Shown: positions 1-11,019 of the stretch, piece by piece
How the letters are laid out: each line of letters starts with the position of its first letter
Numbering within the stretch: the first letter of the stretch is position 1
Notes under the pieces: model-generated
Seen by the model: the letters and a program-made list of their open reading frames with translations, nothing else
Databases searched by the model: none
Told to the model about the DNA's origin: nothing
Position numbers and translations under genes: made by a program
Assembly: GCF_000252445.1 (NCBI RefSeq)
Contig: NC_017790.1
Location: forward strand, 577,501-638,142
Reading direction: 5' to 3'
From: Deinococcus gobiensis I-0
GTDB lineage: Bacteria > Deinococcota > Deinococci > Deinococcales > Deinococcaceae
DNA length: 60,642 nucleotides

Positions 1-771
1 GTGGGCTGCGCGCCCGACACCTTCCTGGGGGCGGGGCACCAGACGGCGCGCGAGCTGCTGGACAGCGGCCTCATCGGCCGGCCCGTCGCCGCCACCGCCT
101 TCATGATGAGCGGCGGCCCCGAAGGCTGGCACCCCAACCCGCAGTTCTTCTACCAGCCGGGGGCCGGGCCGCTGTTCGACATGGGACCGTACTACCTGAC
201 CGCCCTGGTCAACCTGCTGGGACCGGTGCGGCAGGTGGGCGGGCACGCCACCCGCGCCCTGAGCGAGCGTGTCGCCGGCCATGAGAGCCGCCGGGGCGAG
301 CGGATTCCGGTCAATACCCCCACGCACGTCACCGCGCAGCTCGGCTTCGGGGAGGGCGCGGCCGGCGCGGAGGTCACCGCCACCTTCATCGCCAGTTTCG
401 ACGTGGCGGGCAGCGAACTGCCGCGCATGGAGCTCTACGGCACCGAGGGCACCCTCAGTCTGCCCGACCCTAACACCTTCGGCGGACCGCTGCGCCTGAA
501 GCGCCGGGGCAGCGACGTCTGGGAAGACCTGGCGCTGACCCGGCCTTTTCAGGAGAACGCGCGGGGCATCGGGCTCGCGGACCTGCTGGACGCCGCCGCG
601 CGGAACCGGCCGCACCGTGCCAGCGGCGAGCTGGCCTACCACGTGCTGGAAACCATGTACCGGACCCTGGAGTCGGCCGAGGTGGGGCGCGTCCTCCAGA
701 TCGGGAGCACGACCGGGCGACCCGCCCCACTTGAAGCCTCGCCCACCTGGCTCGGCGGCACGGGGAACTGA
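1..771 (+). CDS. Gfo/Idh/MocA-family oxidoreductase, C-terminal part (cut by window edge)
   Basis: The reading frame is open from the first base and lacks the N-terminal Rossmann NAD(P)-binding half, so the gene begins left of the window. What is visible (about 256 residues) is the C-terminal alpha/beta substrate-binding domain of Gfo/Idh/MocA dehydrogenases. Signs are a conserved DMGPYYLTALVNLLGP segment, which carries the substrate-site Asp of the family, the RMELYGTEGTLSLPDPN strand-turn, and a C-terminal helix ending near GELAYHVLETMYRTLESAE. These enzymes oxidise or reduce sugars and polyols with NAD(P). The exact substrate cannot be read from this part. It is followed closely by a convergent gene. 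Confidence 0.85.
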   Translation: MGCAPDTFLGAGHQTARELLDSGLIGRPVAATAFMMSGGPEGWHPNPQFFYQPGAGPLFDMGPYYLTALVNLLGPVRQVGGHATRALSERVAGHESRRGERIPVNTPTHVTAQLGFGEGAAGAEVTATFIASFDVAGSELPRMELYGTEGTLSLPDPNTFGGPLRLKRRGSDVWEDLALTRPFQENARGIGLADLLDAAARNRPHRASGELAYHVLETMYRTLESAEVGRVLQIGSTTGRPAPLEASPTWLGGTGN

Positions 772-779
772 TCCCCCGC

Positions 780-1427
780 CTAGCGGGGCTGCCGGGCCTG
801 CCAGGTCGCGTAGTCGTCTTCCGTGTACGCCGGGTGATCGGGCGACAGCAGGTTGCGCGGCGTGAGCCACTCGGACGCCACGTACCAGCCGGCTTCCAGC
901 CGCGCGAGCGTGGCCTCCAGGTAGGCGGTGAAGCTGACGAACCGGCGTGGCCGGTCGGTCGTCTCGTGGTCGAAGTCGAGCACCTGCCCGGGCACGCCGC
1001 CCTCGGGGGGCCGGGCGTCGAGGACGAGGCCACCTCCCCCACCGTCGCTGTGCAGGCTCCACCAGCCCGCGTCCCACCACACCTGCCGTACCCCGTCCAC
1101 GGTGATCTCGGGACCCTGGCCGGCGGCGCGCCCGGCCAGCACTTCCCGGTGCATCCGCGTGTCCTCCCAGGCGGCTTCCAGGGTCAGGAAATCCTCGGTG
1201 CCGGGCCAGAAGGCGGCGCCGTCGTGGCGCAGCAGCGAGGCGCGGAAGTCGGCCGGAAAGGGAAACCCGAAGCGGGCCTCTGCCGCCCCGACCGCTTCCG
1301 GCGACAGGCCGGGGCGCAGAATTTGGGCGAGTGTGGCCTGCGGGGCGCCGCGCTGCACCACCGGCAGGAAATGCGTGGTCAGCCACGCTTCGAGGCGGGT
1401 CCAGACGGTGTCGAGGGCCTCAGACAT
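780..1427 (-). CDS. SMI1/KNR4 family protein
   Basis: A 215-residue protein with the SMI1/KNR4 (SUKH-type) layout: an N-terminal helix, then LSPEAVGAAEARFGFPFPAD-like sequence where the family has its acidic helix, FRASLLRHDGAAF, and aromatic-rich strands (QVWWDAGWWSLHSDGGGG). Known members are cell-wall synthesis regulators in yeast and immunity proteins against contact-dependent or polymorphic toxins in bacteria. No toxin gene is adjacent here, so an immunity role is not supported by context. A CATACT box 6 nt before the ATG suggests a leaderless mRNA. Confidence 0.75.
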   Translation of the reverse strand: MSEALDTVWTRLEAWLTTHFLPVVQRGAPQATLAQILRPGLSPEAVGAAEARFGFPFPADFRASLLRHDGAAFWPGTEDFLTLEAAWEDTRMHREVLAGRAAGQGPEITVDGVRQVWWDAGWWSLHSDGGGGGLVLDARPPEGGVPGQVLDFDHETTDRPRRFVSFTAYLEATLARLEAGWYVASEWLTPRNLLSPDHPAYTEDDYATWQARQPR

Positions 1428-1433
1428 GCCCGG

Positions 1434-1439
1434 AGTATG
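1434..1439 (-). promoter_or_regulatory. -10 box of leaderless SMI1/KNR4 gene
   Basis: CATACT read on the minus strand ends 6 nt before the ATG at 1427. No Shine-Dalgarno sequence fits in that space, so transcription would start at or next to the start codon. Confidence 0.5.
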
Positions 1440-1578
1440 GCGGGACCGGAGCGGCCGGACGTTTCGCGGTCCTCATGAAGACCTTACAGATCACTGTTCC
1501 CTCAATCCCGGCTTCATCGGCTGGACGGCGCGCCCTGCGCATGCTGGGGGCCTTCGCTGCCGCGAAAAAGGACTCCCC

Positions 1579-2748
1579 ATGCATAGAAGCCTCGCCGCCC
1601 TGACCCTGCTTTCCGTCCTCACTGTCGCCGCCGCCTCCGGACAGGCTGCGCCCACCGCCCTGCCGACCGTGCCCACTGTCCAGGGAGGCCAGCTCGAGGT
1701 CGTCCACCGCTTCTTCGGGCATATGCCGGTGGGCGTCACCCTGAACTCGCAGGGGCGCGTGTTCGTGTCCTATCCCACCTGGGAGGACAAGGTGCCGTTT
1801 TCCATCGCGGAGATCGTGGACGGGCGCGAGGTGCCCTACCCCAACGTCGCCATCAACACCATGAACCCTGGCCTGCGCGCCAGCACCTTCGTGGGTGTGC
1901 AGGGCCTGCTGGTGGACGGCAAGGACCGTCTGTGGGTCCTCGACACCGGGACCATCAATCTCGGGCCGGTCGTGAGCCAGGACGCGGCCAAGCTGGTCGG
2001 CATCGACACGCGCACGAATCAGGTCGTCAAGACGATCCGTTTTCCGGCGAACGTGGTGCTGCCCAACACCTACCTCAACGACCTGCGCATCGACCTGCGC
2101 CAGGGCGCGGACGGCGTGGCCTACATCGTGGACTCGGGGGCCAAGTCGGGCGGCGGTCTGATCATGGTGGACCTCGCCTCGGGCCGCTCGTGGCGCAAGC
2201 TGACCGGCGACTCGACCGTGCTGCCCACGCCGCAGTTCGTACCCTACGTCGAGGGTCAGGCGCTGTTCCAGCGGCCCAGGGGCGGCCCGGCGACCTTCCT
2301 GGGCTTCGGGGCCGACAGCCTCGCCATCAGCCCGGACGGCGCCACGCTGTACTACGCACCGACCGCCTCGCGCCGCCTGTACGCCGTGCCCACGGCGGCC
2401 CTGCGCGACGAGACCCTGAGCGACGCCGCCGTCAAGGCGCAGGTCAAGGACCTGGGCGAGAAGGGCGCCGCCGACGGGCTGGCCGAGGACACCCTAGGCC
2501 GCATCTACATCACCAACTACGAGCAGAGCGCCCTGACGCGCCGCCTGCCGACCGGCGAGTTCCAGACCCTGGCACGCGACCCCCGGCTGATCTGGCCCGA
2601 CACCCTGGCGCTGCACGGCGGCTACCTGTACGTCATCAACAACCAGCTCAACCGCCAGGGCGGCTACCACTTCGGGCAGGACCTGCGGGTCAAACCCTAC
2701 ACCCTGATGCGCCTGAAGGTGGATGCCCAGCCGGTCCTCCTGAAGTAG
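1579..2748 (+). CDS. Secreted major royal jelly / yellow-family protein
   Basis: A 389-residue protein. The frame is open far upstream, but the ATG at 1579 has an AAGGA ribosome site 7-8 nt before it and starts a clear signal peptide (MHRSLAALTLLSVLTVAAAS, likely cleaved after SGQA). The mature part matches the MRJP/yellow beta-propeller: RVFVSYPTWEDKVPFSIAEI, GLLVDGKDRLWVLDTG, NTYLNDLRIDLRQGADGVAY, DSLAISPDGATLYYAPTASR, and DGLAEDTLGRIYITNYEQ. The family is best known from insects; bacterial members occur in Deinococcus. The role in bacteria is not established. The propeller fold suggests ligand binding or lactonase-like chemistry, which is inference only. Exported by the Sec route. Confidence 0.85.
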   Translation: MHRSLAALTLLSVLTVAAASGQAAPTALPTVPTVQGGQLEVVHRFFGHMPVGVTLNSQGRVFVSYPTWEDKVPFSIAEIVDGREVPYPNVAINTMNPGLRASTFVGVQGLLVDGKDRLWVLDTGTINLGPVVSQDAAKLVGIDTRTNQVVKTIRFPANVVLPNTYLNDLRIDLRQGADGVAYIVDSGAKSGGGLIMVDLASGRSWRKLTGDSTVLPTPQFVPYVEGQALFQRPRGGPATFLGFGADSLAISPDGATLYYAPTASRRLYAVPTAALRDETLSDAAVKAQVKDLGEKGAADGLAEDTLGRIYITNYEQSALTRRLPTGEFQTLARDPRLIWPDTLALHGGYLYVINNQLNRQGGYHFGQDLRVKPYTLMRLKVDAQPVLLK

Positions 2749-2804
2749 CCCGCCGGACCCGCGTACAGGGATTTCAGTCAACCTTCAGAGTCTCCGCCTC
2801 CCCT

Positions 2805-2830
2805 GACCCCGCTGGCCATACTGCGGGGTC
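2805..2830 (+). promoter_or_regulatory. Inverted repeat enclosing the -10 box of uvrA2
   Basis: GACCCCGC (2805-2812) and GCGGGGTC (2823-2830) form a perfect 8-bp inverted repeat that ends exactly at the ATG of uvrA2. The loop contains CATACT (2817-2822), the likely -10 box, 8 nt before the start codon. It could be an operator for a repressor or a hairpin that hides the start of a leaderless mRNA. Confidence 0.45.
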
Positions 2831-5353
2831 ATGACCGACCATCCAGGCTTTTCCGGCTTCGTGCGGGTGCGCGGGGCACGCGAGCACAACCTCAAGGACA
2901 TCTCGGTGGAGGTGCCGCGCGACGCCCTGGTGGTCTTTACCGGGGTGTCGGGGTCGGGCAAGTCGTCGCTGGCCTTCGGCACGCTGTACGCCGAGGCGCA
3001 GCGTCGTTACCTCGAATCGGTGTCGCCCTACGCCCGGCGCCTGTTCCATCAGGTCGGTGCGCCGGACGTGGACGCGGTCGAGGGCCTGCCCCCGGCGGTC
3101 GCCCTGCAACAGCAGCGCGGCGCACCCACGGCCCGCTCGTCGGTGGGCAGCGTCACCACCCTGTCGAACCTCGTGCGGATGCTGTACTCGCGCGCCGGGG
3201 ACTACCCCGAGGGCCAGGGCATCGTGTACGCCGAAGGTTTCTCGCCCAACACGCCCGAGGGGGCCTGCCCCGAGTGCCACGGCCTGGGCCGGGTGTACGA
3301 GGTCACCGAGGCCTCGATGGTCCCCGACTCCGCGCTGACCATCCGCGAGCGGGCGGTCGCCGCGTGGCCGCAGGCCTGGGGCGGGCAGAACCAGCGCGAC
3401 ATCCTGGTGTCGCTGGGCATCGACGTGGACGTGCCCTGGCGCGACCTGCCCCGGGACACCCGCGACTGGATCCTCTTCAGCGACGAGCAGCCGGTGGTGC
3501 CGGTGTACCCCGGCCTCACGCCCGAGGCGACCCGGCGGGCGGTGGGGCGACAGGCGCCGCCCGATTACATGGGCACCTTCAGCAGCGCGCGGCGCCACGT
3601 GCTGCACACCTTCGCCACCACCGAGAGCGCGGCCATGAAAAAGCGCGTGCAGGCCTACATGATCGAGACCGTCTGCCCGGTGTGCCACGGCAAGCGGCTG
3701 CGGCCCGAGGCGCTGGCGGTGACCTTTGCCGGGTATGACATCACCGACTTCTCGCGCCTGCCGCTGACGCAGGTGGCCGAGCTGCTGCGCCCGGTGGCCG
3801 AGGGCCGCGAGGAAGGCCACGCCCGGCGCGTGCGCGAGCGGCCCGAGGTCGCCGTCGCCGCGCAGCGCCTGGCCGCCGACCTCGCCGCGCGGCTGGACGT
3901 GCTGCTGCGGCTGGGGCTGGGCTACCTGCACTTCGAGCGCACCACCCCCAGCCTCTCGCCGGGCGAGTTGCAGCGCCTGCGCCTCGCCACGCAGCTCTAC
4001 TCCAACCTGTTCGGGGTGGTGTACGTGCTCGACGAGCCGTCCGCCGGGCTGCACCCCGCCGACACCGAGGCGCTGCTCTCGGCGCTGGGCGGCCTGAAGG
4101 CGGCGGGCAACTCGCTGTTCGTCGTCGAGCACGACCTGGACGTGGTGCGCCGCGCCGACTGGCTGGTGGACGTGGGGCCGGGGGCGGGCGAGGGCGGCGG
4201 CGAGATCCTCTACAGCGGGCCGCCGGAGGGCCTGCGGGACGTGGAAGGGTCGCAGACCGCCGCCTACCTCTTCCGGGACACGCGGGCCGGGCCGCACGAA
4301 CCGCGCGCACCGTCGGGCTGGCTGGAACTGAGCAGCGTGACGCGCCACAACCTGCGGGACCTGAGCGTGCGCTTTCCGCTCGGGGTGCTGACCTGCGTGA
4401 CCGGCGTGTCGGGGTCGGGCAAGTCCACGCTGGTCAGTCAGGTGCTGGCGCAGACCCTCGCGGCGCACTTCGGGCAGGGCGCGGCGCCCGGGGCGGAGGA
4501 TGTGGAGGAAGAAGGCGACGACGTGCCGGCCGCCACCGCGCGTCTGGGCGGCGACGTGGGCACGCTCTCGCGGCTCGTGCGGGTGGACCAGAAGCCCATC
4601 GGGCGTACGCCGCGCAGCAACATGGCGACATATACCGGACTGTTCGACCACGTGCGCAAGCTCTTCGCGGCGGCGCCGCTGGCGAAGAAGCGCAAATACA
4701 GTGCGGGCCGCTTCTCCTTCAACGTGAAGGGCGGGCGCTGCGAGCACTGCCAGGGCGAGGGCTGGGTGATGGTCGAACTGCTGTTCCTGCCGAGCGTGTA
4801 CGCGCCCTGCCCGGTATGCCATGGCGCACGCTACAACGCCGAGACGCTGGAGGTCGAGGTCCGGGGCCAGACCATCGCGGACGTGCTCGGCATGACGGTG
4901 GACACGGCCCACACCTTTTTCGGGGACGAGCGTCCCATCTTCCAGGCGCTCGACACGCTGCGCGAGGTGGGGCTGGGCTACCTGCGGCTGGGGCAGCCCG
5001 CCACCGAGCTCTCGGGCGGCGAGGCGCAGCGCATCAAGCTGGCGACAGAGTTGCAGCGCGCGGCGCGCGGCCACGCGGTCTATATCCTCGACGAGCCGAC
5101 GACCGGCCTGCACCCCGCCGATGTCGAGCGCCTGACCCGGCAACTCGCGCGGCTGGTCGAGGCGGGCCACACCGTGATCGCCGTCGAACACGACCTCCAG
5201 GTCGTGACCGGGAGCGACTGGGTACTCGACATCGGCCCCGGCGCGGGCGAGGAGGGCGGCCGGGTGGTCGCGCAGGGCCCGCCCGCCGAGGTGGCCCGCG
5301 TGCCGGGGAGCCGCACCGCCCCGTATCTGGCCCGGGCGCTCGGACTGGGCTGA
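2831..5353 (+). CDS. uvrA2: Class II excinuclease ABC subunit A homologue (UvrA2)
   Basis: An 840-residue twin-ABC ATPase of the UvrA family, about 100-150 residues shorter than canonical UvrA. Domain I has Walker [11 protein letters not shown] near residue 38, a short signature [12 protein letters not shown] in place of the usual LSGGE, and Walker [17 protein letters not shown]. Domain II has a second [10 protein letters not shown], zinc-binding pairs CEHC and [16 protein letters not shown] and [14 protein letters not shown]. The shorter length and the missing UvrB-interaction region are typical of UvrA2, described in Deinococcus and in antibiotic producers. UvrA2 has been linked to tolerance of DNA-binding drugs rather than core excision repair. 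It lies alone, with its own promoter next to the start codon. Confidence 0.93.
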   Translation: MTDHPGFSGFVRVRGAREHNLKDISVEVPRDALVVFTGVSGSGKSSLAFGTLYAEAQRRYLESVSPYARRLFHQVGAPDVDAVEGLPPAVALQQQRGAPTARSSVGSVTTLSNLVRMLYSRAGDYPEGQGIVYAEGFSPNTPEGACPECHGLGRVYEVTEASMVPDSALTIRERAVAAWPQAWGGQNQRDILVSLGIDVDVPWRDLPRDTRDWILFSDEQPVVPVYPGLTPEATRRAVGRQAPPDYMGTFSSARRHVLHTFATTESAAMKKRVQAYMIETVCPVCHGKRLRPEALAVTFAGYDITDFSRLPLTQVAELLRPVAEGREEGHARRVRERPEVAVAAQRLAADLAARLDVLLRLGLGYLHFERTTPSLSPGELQRLRLATQLYSNLFGVVYVLDEPSAGLHPADTEALLSALGGLKAAGNSLFVVEHDLDVVRRADWLVDVGPGAGEGGGEILYSGPPEGLRDVEGSQTAAYLFRDTRAGPHEPRAPSGWLELSSVTRHNLRDLSVRFPLGVLTCVTGVSGSGKSTLVSQVLAQTLAAHFGQGAAPGAEDVEEEGDDVPAATARLGGDVGTLSRLVRVDQKPIGRTPRSNMATYTGLFDHVRKLFAAAPLAKKRKYSAGRFSFNVKGGRCEHCQGEGWVMVELLFLPSVYAPCPVCHGARYNAETLEVEVRGQTIADVLGMTVDTAHTFFGDERPIFQALDTLREVGLGYLRLGQPATELSGGEAQRIKLATELQRAARGHAVYILDEPTTGLHPADVERLTRQLARLVEAGHTVIAVEHDLQVVTGSDWVLDIGPGAGEEGGRVVAQGPPAEVARVPGSRTAPYLARALGLG

Positions 5354-5374
5354 CTGGGGACTGGGCTGACTGGG
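5343..5374 (+). repeat. 16-bp tandem duplication over the uvrA2 stop codon
   Basis: GACTGGGCTGACTGGG occurs at 5343-5358 and again directly at 5359-5374. The first copy contains the uvrA2 TGA stop. This looks like a recent slippage duplication at the end of the gene; a partial third unit (AGCTGGGG) follows. Confidence 0.8.
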
Positions 5375-5415
5375 AGCTGGGGGGCGGAAAAGACACGGCC
5401 TCCCCCTCCTCCGGG

Positions 5416-6239
5416 TCAGTACACGTCGTCGCCCCGGCGCGGCAGGTCCGGCCCCGGCGCAGCTTCCACGGCGCGGCCGCGCCCGAAGCGGCCCGCGAGC
5501 GCCGAGGCGGCCCCGGCGAGCAGGCTGGTGTCCACCCCCACAGCGACGAAGGTGCAGCCCGCGTCCAGCGCCGCGCGGGCCTGCGCCTCGCCGCTCTGGA
5601 GGATGCCCGCCGCCTTGCCCGCCGCGCGGATGCGGCGCACGGCGTCCGCGATGGCCGTCTGCACCTCGGGGTGCCCCGGCTGCCCCAGGTGGCCCAGGCT
5701 GGCGCTCAGGTCGGCCGGGCCGATGAACAGGCCGTCCACGCCCTGAACCGCCGCGATCTCGTCCAGATTCGCCAGCCCGGCGCGGCTCTCGATCTGCACG
5801 AGCAGGCAGATCTGGTCGTCGGCCCGCGTCAGGTAGTCCGGCACCGCGTTCCAGCGCGAGGCGCGCGCCAGGGCGCTGCCCACGCCCCGCACACCGCGCG
5901 GCGGGTAACGGGTGGCGGCGACCAGGGCGCGCGCCTGCTCGGCCGTCTCAACCATCGGAATCAGCAGGGTCTGCACGCCCAGGTCGAGGTACTGCTTGAC
6001 GAGCCAGGTTTCGCCCACCACCGGCCGCACGACCGGCGTGACCGGGTAGGCGGCCAGCGCCTGAAGGATGCCCAGGGTGCTGCGCACGTCGTTAGGCGCG
6101 TGTTCGCCGTCCACGAGCAGCCAGTCGAAGCCCGCCCCCGCGCAGATCTCGGCGGGGTAGGGGTCGGCCAGCCCCAGCCACAGCCCGATCTGCGGCTCCT
6201 GACGGGCCAGCGCGGCCTTGAAGGGATTGGCGAGATCGG

Positions 6240-6243
<4 letters not shown>
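5416..6243 (-). CDS. hpaI: 4-hydroxy-2-oxoheptanedioate aldolase (HpaI)
   Basis: A 275-residue class II pyruvate aldolase of the HpcH/HpaI family, the last step of homoprotocatechuate breakdown: 4-hydroxy-2-oxoheptanedioate is split to pyruvate and succinic semialdehyde. The E. coli catalytic set His45/Arg70/Glu149/Asp175 appears here shifted by three residues as His48 (DGEHAPND), Arg73 (PVVRPVV), Glu152 (VQIESRAGL) and Asp178 (IGPADLSA); Glu and Asp hold the divalent metal. The ATG at 6243 overlaps the stop of hpaH by 4 nt (ATGA), so the two are translationally coupled. It ends the hpa operon. Confidence 0.93.
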
Positions 6244-7061
<818 letters not shown>

Positions 7062-7181
7062 GGCGATTGATCCCAGACGGCGGGATGAATCTCCGTTCCC
7101 AGGACAACATCCGTTTTCGATTTCTCGCTCTGCTCGGTCAACACAATTGCCTCCGTCCTCTTCCGCATGGGTCTCCGGGAA

Positions 7182-7568
7182 TCAGCGCCTGAAGCGCGCG
7201 TGGATGTTGTTGTGTTTCCAGGTGCCCGCCTCGCTGAATTCCTGCATCTCCAGCGAGAGGGCCAGAAAACGCCGGGCGAAGGCGTCGGCAAAGTGGGCCT
7301 TGAGCGCCCCGAACAGCTCGTCGCCGACCGCCTGCCGGACCTCCTCACTGCGCCCCGCCCCGATCTTGAGGGTGAGGTGCACGAAGGCGTCGTCGGCCTG
7401 CCCGTCGGCCACGCGGTACTCCTCGAGTCGCAGCGCGCGTGTGCGGACGCCGCCTACCGGGAACACTTCCGGGCGCGCGAGCAGCACGCCGTGCAGGGCC
7501 TCCAGCAGCTCGGGGATGCGGGCGTCGTCGCCCAGGTTGTCGGTGTACTCGACGGTCAGGTGAGGCAT
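7182..7568 (-). CDS. hpaF: 5-carboxymethyl-2-hydroxymuconate delta-isomerase (HpaF)
   Basis: A 128-residue tautomerase-superfamily protein, the usual CHMI length. It begins MPHLTVEYTDNLGD, so the N-terminal proline exposed after Met removal can act as the general base as in known CHMI. Other family signs are VHLTLKIGAGRSEEVRQAVGDELF and the C-terminal FSEAGTWKHNNIH. It isomerises the HpaE product to 2-oxohept-3-ene-1,7-dioate precursors. GGAG lies 6-7 nt before the ATG. The 146-nt gap upstream to hpaG and the 120-nt gap downstream are wider than elsewhere in the operon; no promoter in them is convincing. Confidence 0.9.
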   Translation of the reverse strand: MPHLTVEYTDNLGDDARIPELLEALHGVLLARPEVFPVGGVRTRALRLEEYRVADGQADDAFVHLTLKIGAGRSEEVRQAVGDELFGALKAHFADAFARRFLALSLEMQEFSEAGTWKHNNIHARFRR

Positions 7569-7714
7569 CGGGACTCCAGGCTAGAACATCTGCCGAAAGG
7601 ATGACGGGCAGGCGTCTTTTCGGCCAGACGGAAGGAGGAAATTCGAAGAACCCGGCCTGCCAGGACGGTTCCTGGGCCACAGCATCCCTGGCGCCTTCGT
7701 TCGGGCAGGGCGCC
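7569..7714. other. hpaF-hpaG spacer with a weak inverted repeat
   Basis: No gene is seen. GCCGAAA (7592-7598) and TTTCGGC (7618-7624) could pair across a 19-nt loop. This may be an mRNA processing or partial termination hairpin inside the operon. Confidence 0.3.
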
Positions 7715-8500
7715 CTACTGCCGCGCGCCTTCCTGGGCGATCAGCGGCTCGGCGCTCTCGTCTTCCAGGGCCACCGGGTTTTCCAGCGCGCCCAGGCCGT
7801 CGATTTCCAGGCGCATCACGTCGCCGGGCCGCACGTGGCTGACCCCCTTGGGCGTGCCGGTCAGGATGATGTCCCCGGCCTGGAGGGTCATGAAGCGTGA
7901 CATGAACTCGATCAGCTCCGGCCCCCGCAGGATCATGTCGCGGGTGTTGCCCTCCTGACGCAGCTCGCCGTTCACGAAGGCGCGCAGCCCGAGGGCGTAG
8001 GGGTCGGGCACCTCGTCGGGCGTCACCAGATACGGCCCCAGCGGCCCGAAGGTGTCCCAGCCCTTGGCGCGCATGGGGGGGCGGTAGTAGTTGCTCACGT
8101 AGTCGCGGACCACGAGGTCGTTGGCGATGGTGTAGCCGCCGATGTAGGCGTCTGCGTCCCTGGCCTTCACACGCCGGGCGTCGCGCCCGATCACGATGCC
8201 CAGTTCGACCTCGTAGTGCATGAACTGCGCGCCGCGCGGGTACTCCACGGTGCCCCGGTGCGGCAGCAGGCTGGTGTTGGGCTTGAGGAACATCACCGGT
8301 TCCTCGGGCTGCTTGAACCCCAGCTCGGCCACATGGTCGGCGTAGTTCAGCGCGAGCGCAATGACCTTGCCGGGCGTGACGGGCAGCAGGAACTGCACCT
8401 CGTCGGGGTGGTGGGCCTCGCCGGCCGCGTCGAGCAGGACGTCGCCCTGGAGAGTGCCGCTGTGCTGGCGGCCTCGGGAAAAAAAGCGTGCGGTTTTCAT
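7715..8500 (-). CDS. hpaG: Fumarylacetoacetate hydrolase family protein, HpaG-type (decarboxylase/isomerase), single domain
   Basis: A 261-residue FAH-fold enzyme. The metal-binding acidic residues are visible in MHYEVELGIVIGRDARR and in TIANDLVVRDYVS, and the C-terminal signature is TGTPKGVSHVRPGD. Position and sequence point to the 5-oxopent-3-ene-1,2,5-tricarboxylate decarboxylase step of homoprotocatechuate catabolism. E. coli HpaG is a tandem two-domain protein of about 430 residues (HpaG1-HpaG2); only one domain is present here, most like the C-terminal one. AGG lies about 8 nt before the ATG. It sits 55 nt after hpaD in the same direction. Confidence 0.87.
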   Translation of the reverse strand: MKTARFFSRGRQHSGTLQGDVLLDAAGEAHHPDEVQFLLPVTPGKVIALALNYADHVAELGFKQPEEPVMFLKPNTSLLPHRGTVEYPRGAQFMHYEVELGIVIGRDARRVKARDADAYIGGYTIANDLVVRDYVSNYYRPPMRAKGWDTFGPLGPYLVTPDEVPDPYALGLRAFVNGELRQEGNTRDMILRGPELIEFMSRFMTLQAGDIILTGTPKGVSHVRPGDVMRLEIDGLGALENPVALEDESAEPLIAQEGARQ

Positions 8501-8555
8501 GGCTGGACCTTTGGGGAGAGGGAGGTAGGGCGGAGGGCAGGGCGGAGCTGCCCGG

Positions 8556-9535
8556 TCAGATCACGTGGACCGGCAGGCCCCGCAGCTCGCCTTCCTTGGG
8601 CTCGGCCCAGCCGCCGCCGTAGGCTTCGAGCAGCGAGCCTTCCTCGAACCAGCTGCGGGGCGTCTTGGCCCCCCACAGCGTCTGGCGGCGGGGATCGTCG
8701 AGCGCCCAGCGGATCGGCTCGAAGTCGGGGTCCACGGTCAGGTAGTCGCTCGTGTACAGCTCGATGCGGTGGCCGTCCGGGTCGCGGATGTACAGGAAAA
8801 ACGCGTTGGAGACGCCGTGGCGCCCCGGCCCGCGCTCGATGGCCTCGGGCATCCGCGCGCCCGCCAGGATGTCGCAGGTCCGGATGATGCTCTGCATGTC
8901 GGGCATCCAGTAGGCGAAGTGGTGCAGCCTCGGCCCCGTGCCGTTCGTGAGGGCGAGGTCGTGGACGCTGCCCCGGCGCTGGATCCAGGCGGCCCACACG
9001 CGGCCCTGCTCGTCCTCGGTGAACTCGCTGAGCCGGAAGCCCAACTCGTCCATGTACCAGCGCATCACGCCCTCCACGTCGGGCGTCATCACGTTGATGT
9101 GGTCGATGCGCTGCAAGCCCGCCCCCCGGTGCAGGTGGTAGTCCTGGAGGTGCCAGGGGTGCTTGACCGACTCGGCGTAGAAGGCCACCGGCACGCCGTA
9201 GGGGTCCTGAAAGCGCAGGAGCCGGGGCCGGTCGTGCTCGGTCTCCCAGCGCCAGGGCAGTCCCTGGGCGTCCAGGAAGCGCGCGGCGGCCTCCAGGTCG
9301 TCCGGGGTGCCCACGCGGTAGGCGAGGTGCTTCACGCCCGCCTCGGGGGCGAGTTCCAGTTTCAGGGTCCACTCGCGGTCCTCGTTGGCGCGCAGGTACA
9401 GGGCGCCGGGCGTCTCGTGGACGACGTTCAGGCCCAGCAGCTCGACGTAGAAGTGCCGCGATCTCTCCAGGTCCGTCACGTAGAACACGCCGTGCGCGAT
9501 GCGGATGACGTTCGGGCGGTCGACAGAAGGAGCCA

Positions 9536-9536
<1 letters not shown>
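8556..9536 (-). CDS. hpaD: 3,4-dihydroxyphenylacetate 2,3-dioxygenase (HpaD), VOC type
   Basis: A 326-residue type I extradiol dioxygenase with two tandem VOC modules (about 10-120 and 140-290). The metal triad of homoprotocatechuate dioxygenases is present: His146 (QRIDHINVM), His205 or 206 (RLHHFAYWMPD) and Glu259 (HRIELYTSDY), about nine residues earlier than in Brevibacterium HPCD. It opens 3,4-dihydroxyphenylacetate to 5-carboxymethyl-2-hydroxymuconate semialdehyde using Fe(II) or Mn(II). This is the VOC-type enzyme, not the type II LigB-like HpaD of E. coli. Its ATG overlaps the hpaB stop by one base (TGATG), so the two are coupled. Confidence 0.93.
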
Positions 9537-11017
<1,481 letters not shown>

Positions 11018-11019
11018 GG

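Noticed and set aside
2774..5191. Minus-strand open frame of 805 codons opposite uvrA2
   Set aside because: It is an antisense shadow of uvrA2 with no domain features; the plus strand shows intact ABC motifs.
2831..5353. Canonical UvrA of nucleotide excision repair
   Set aside because: It is about 100-150 residues too short, with no UvrB-interaction region and a variant first signature (LSPGE); this is class II UvrA2.
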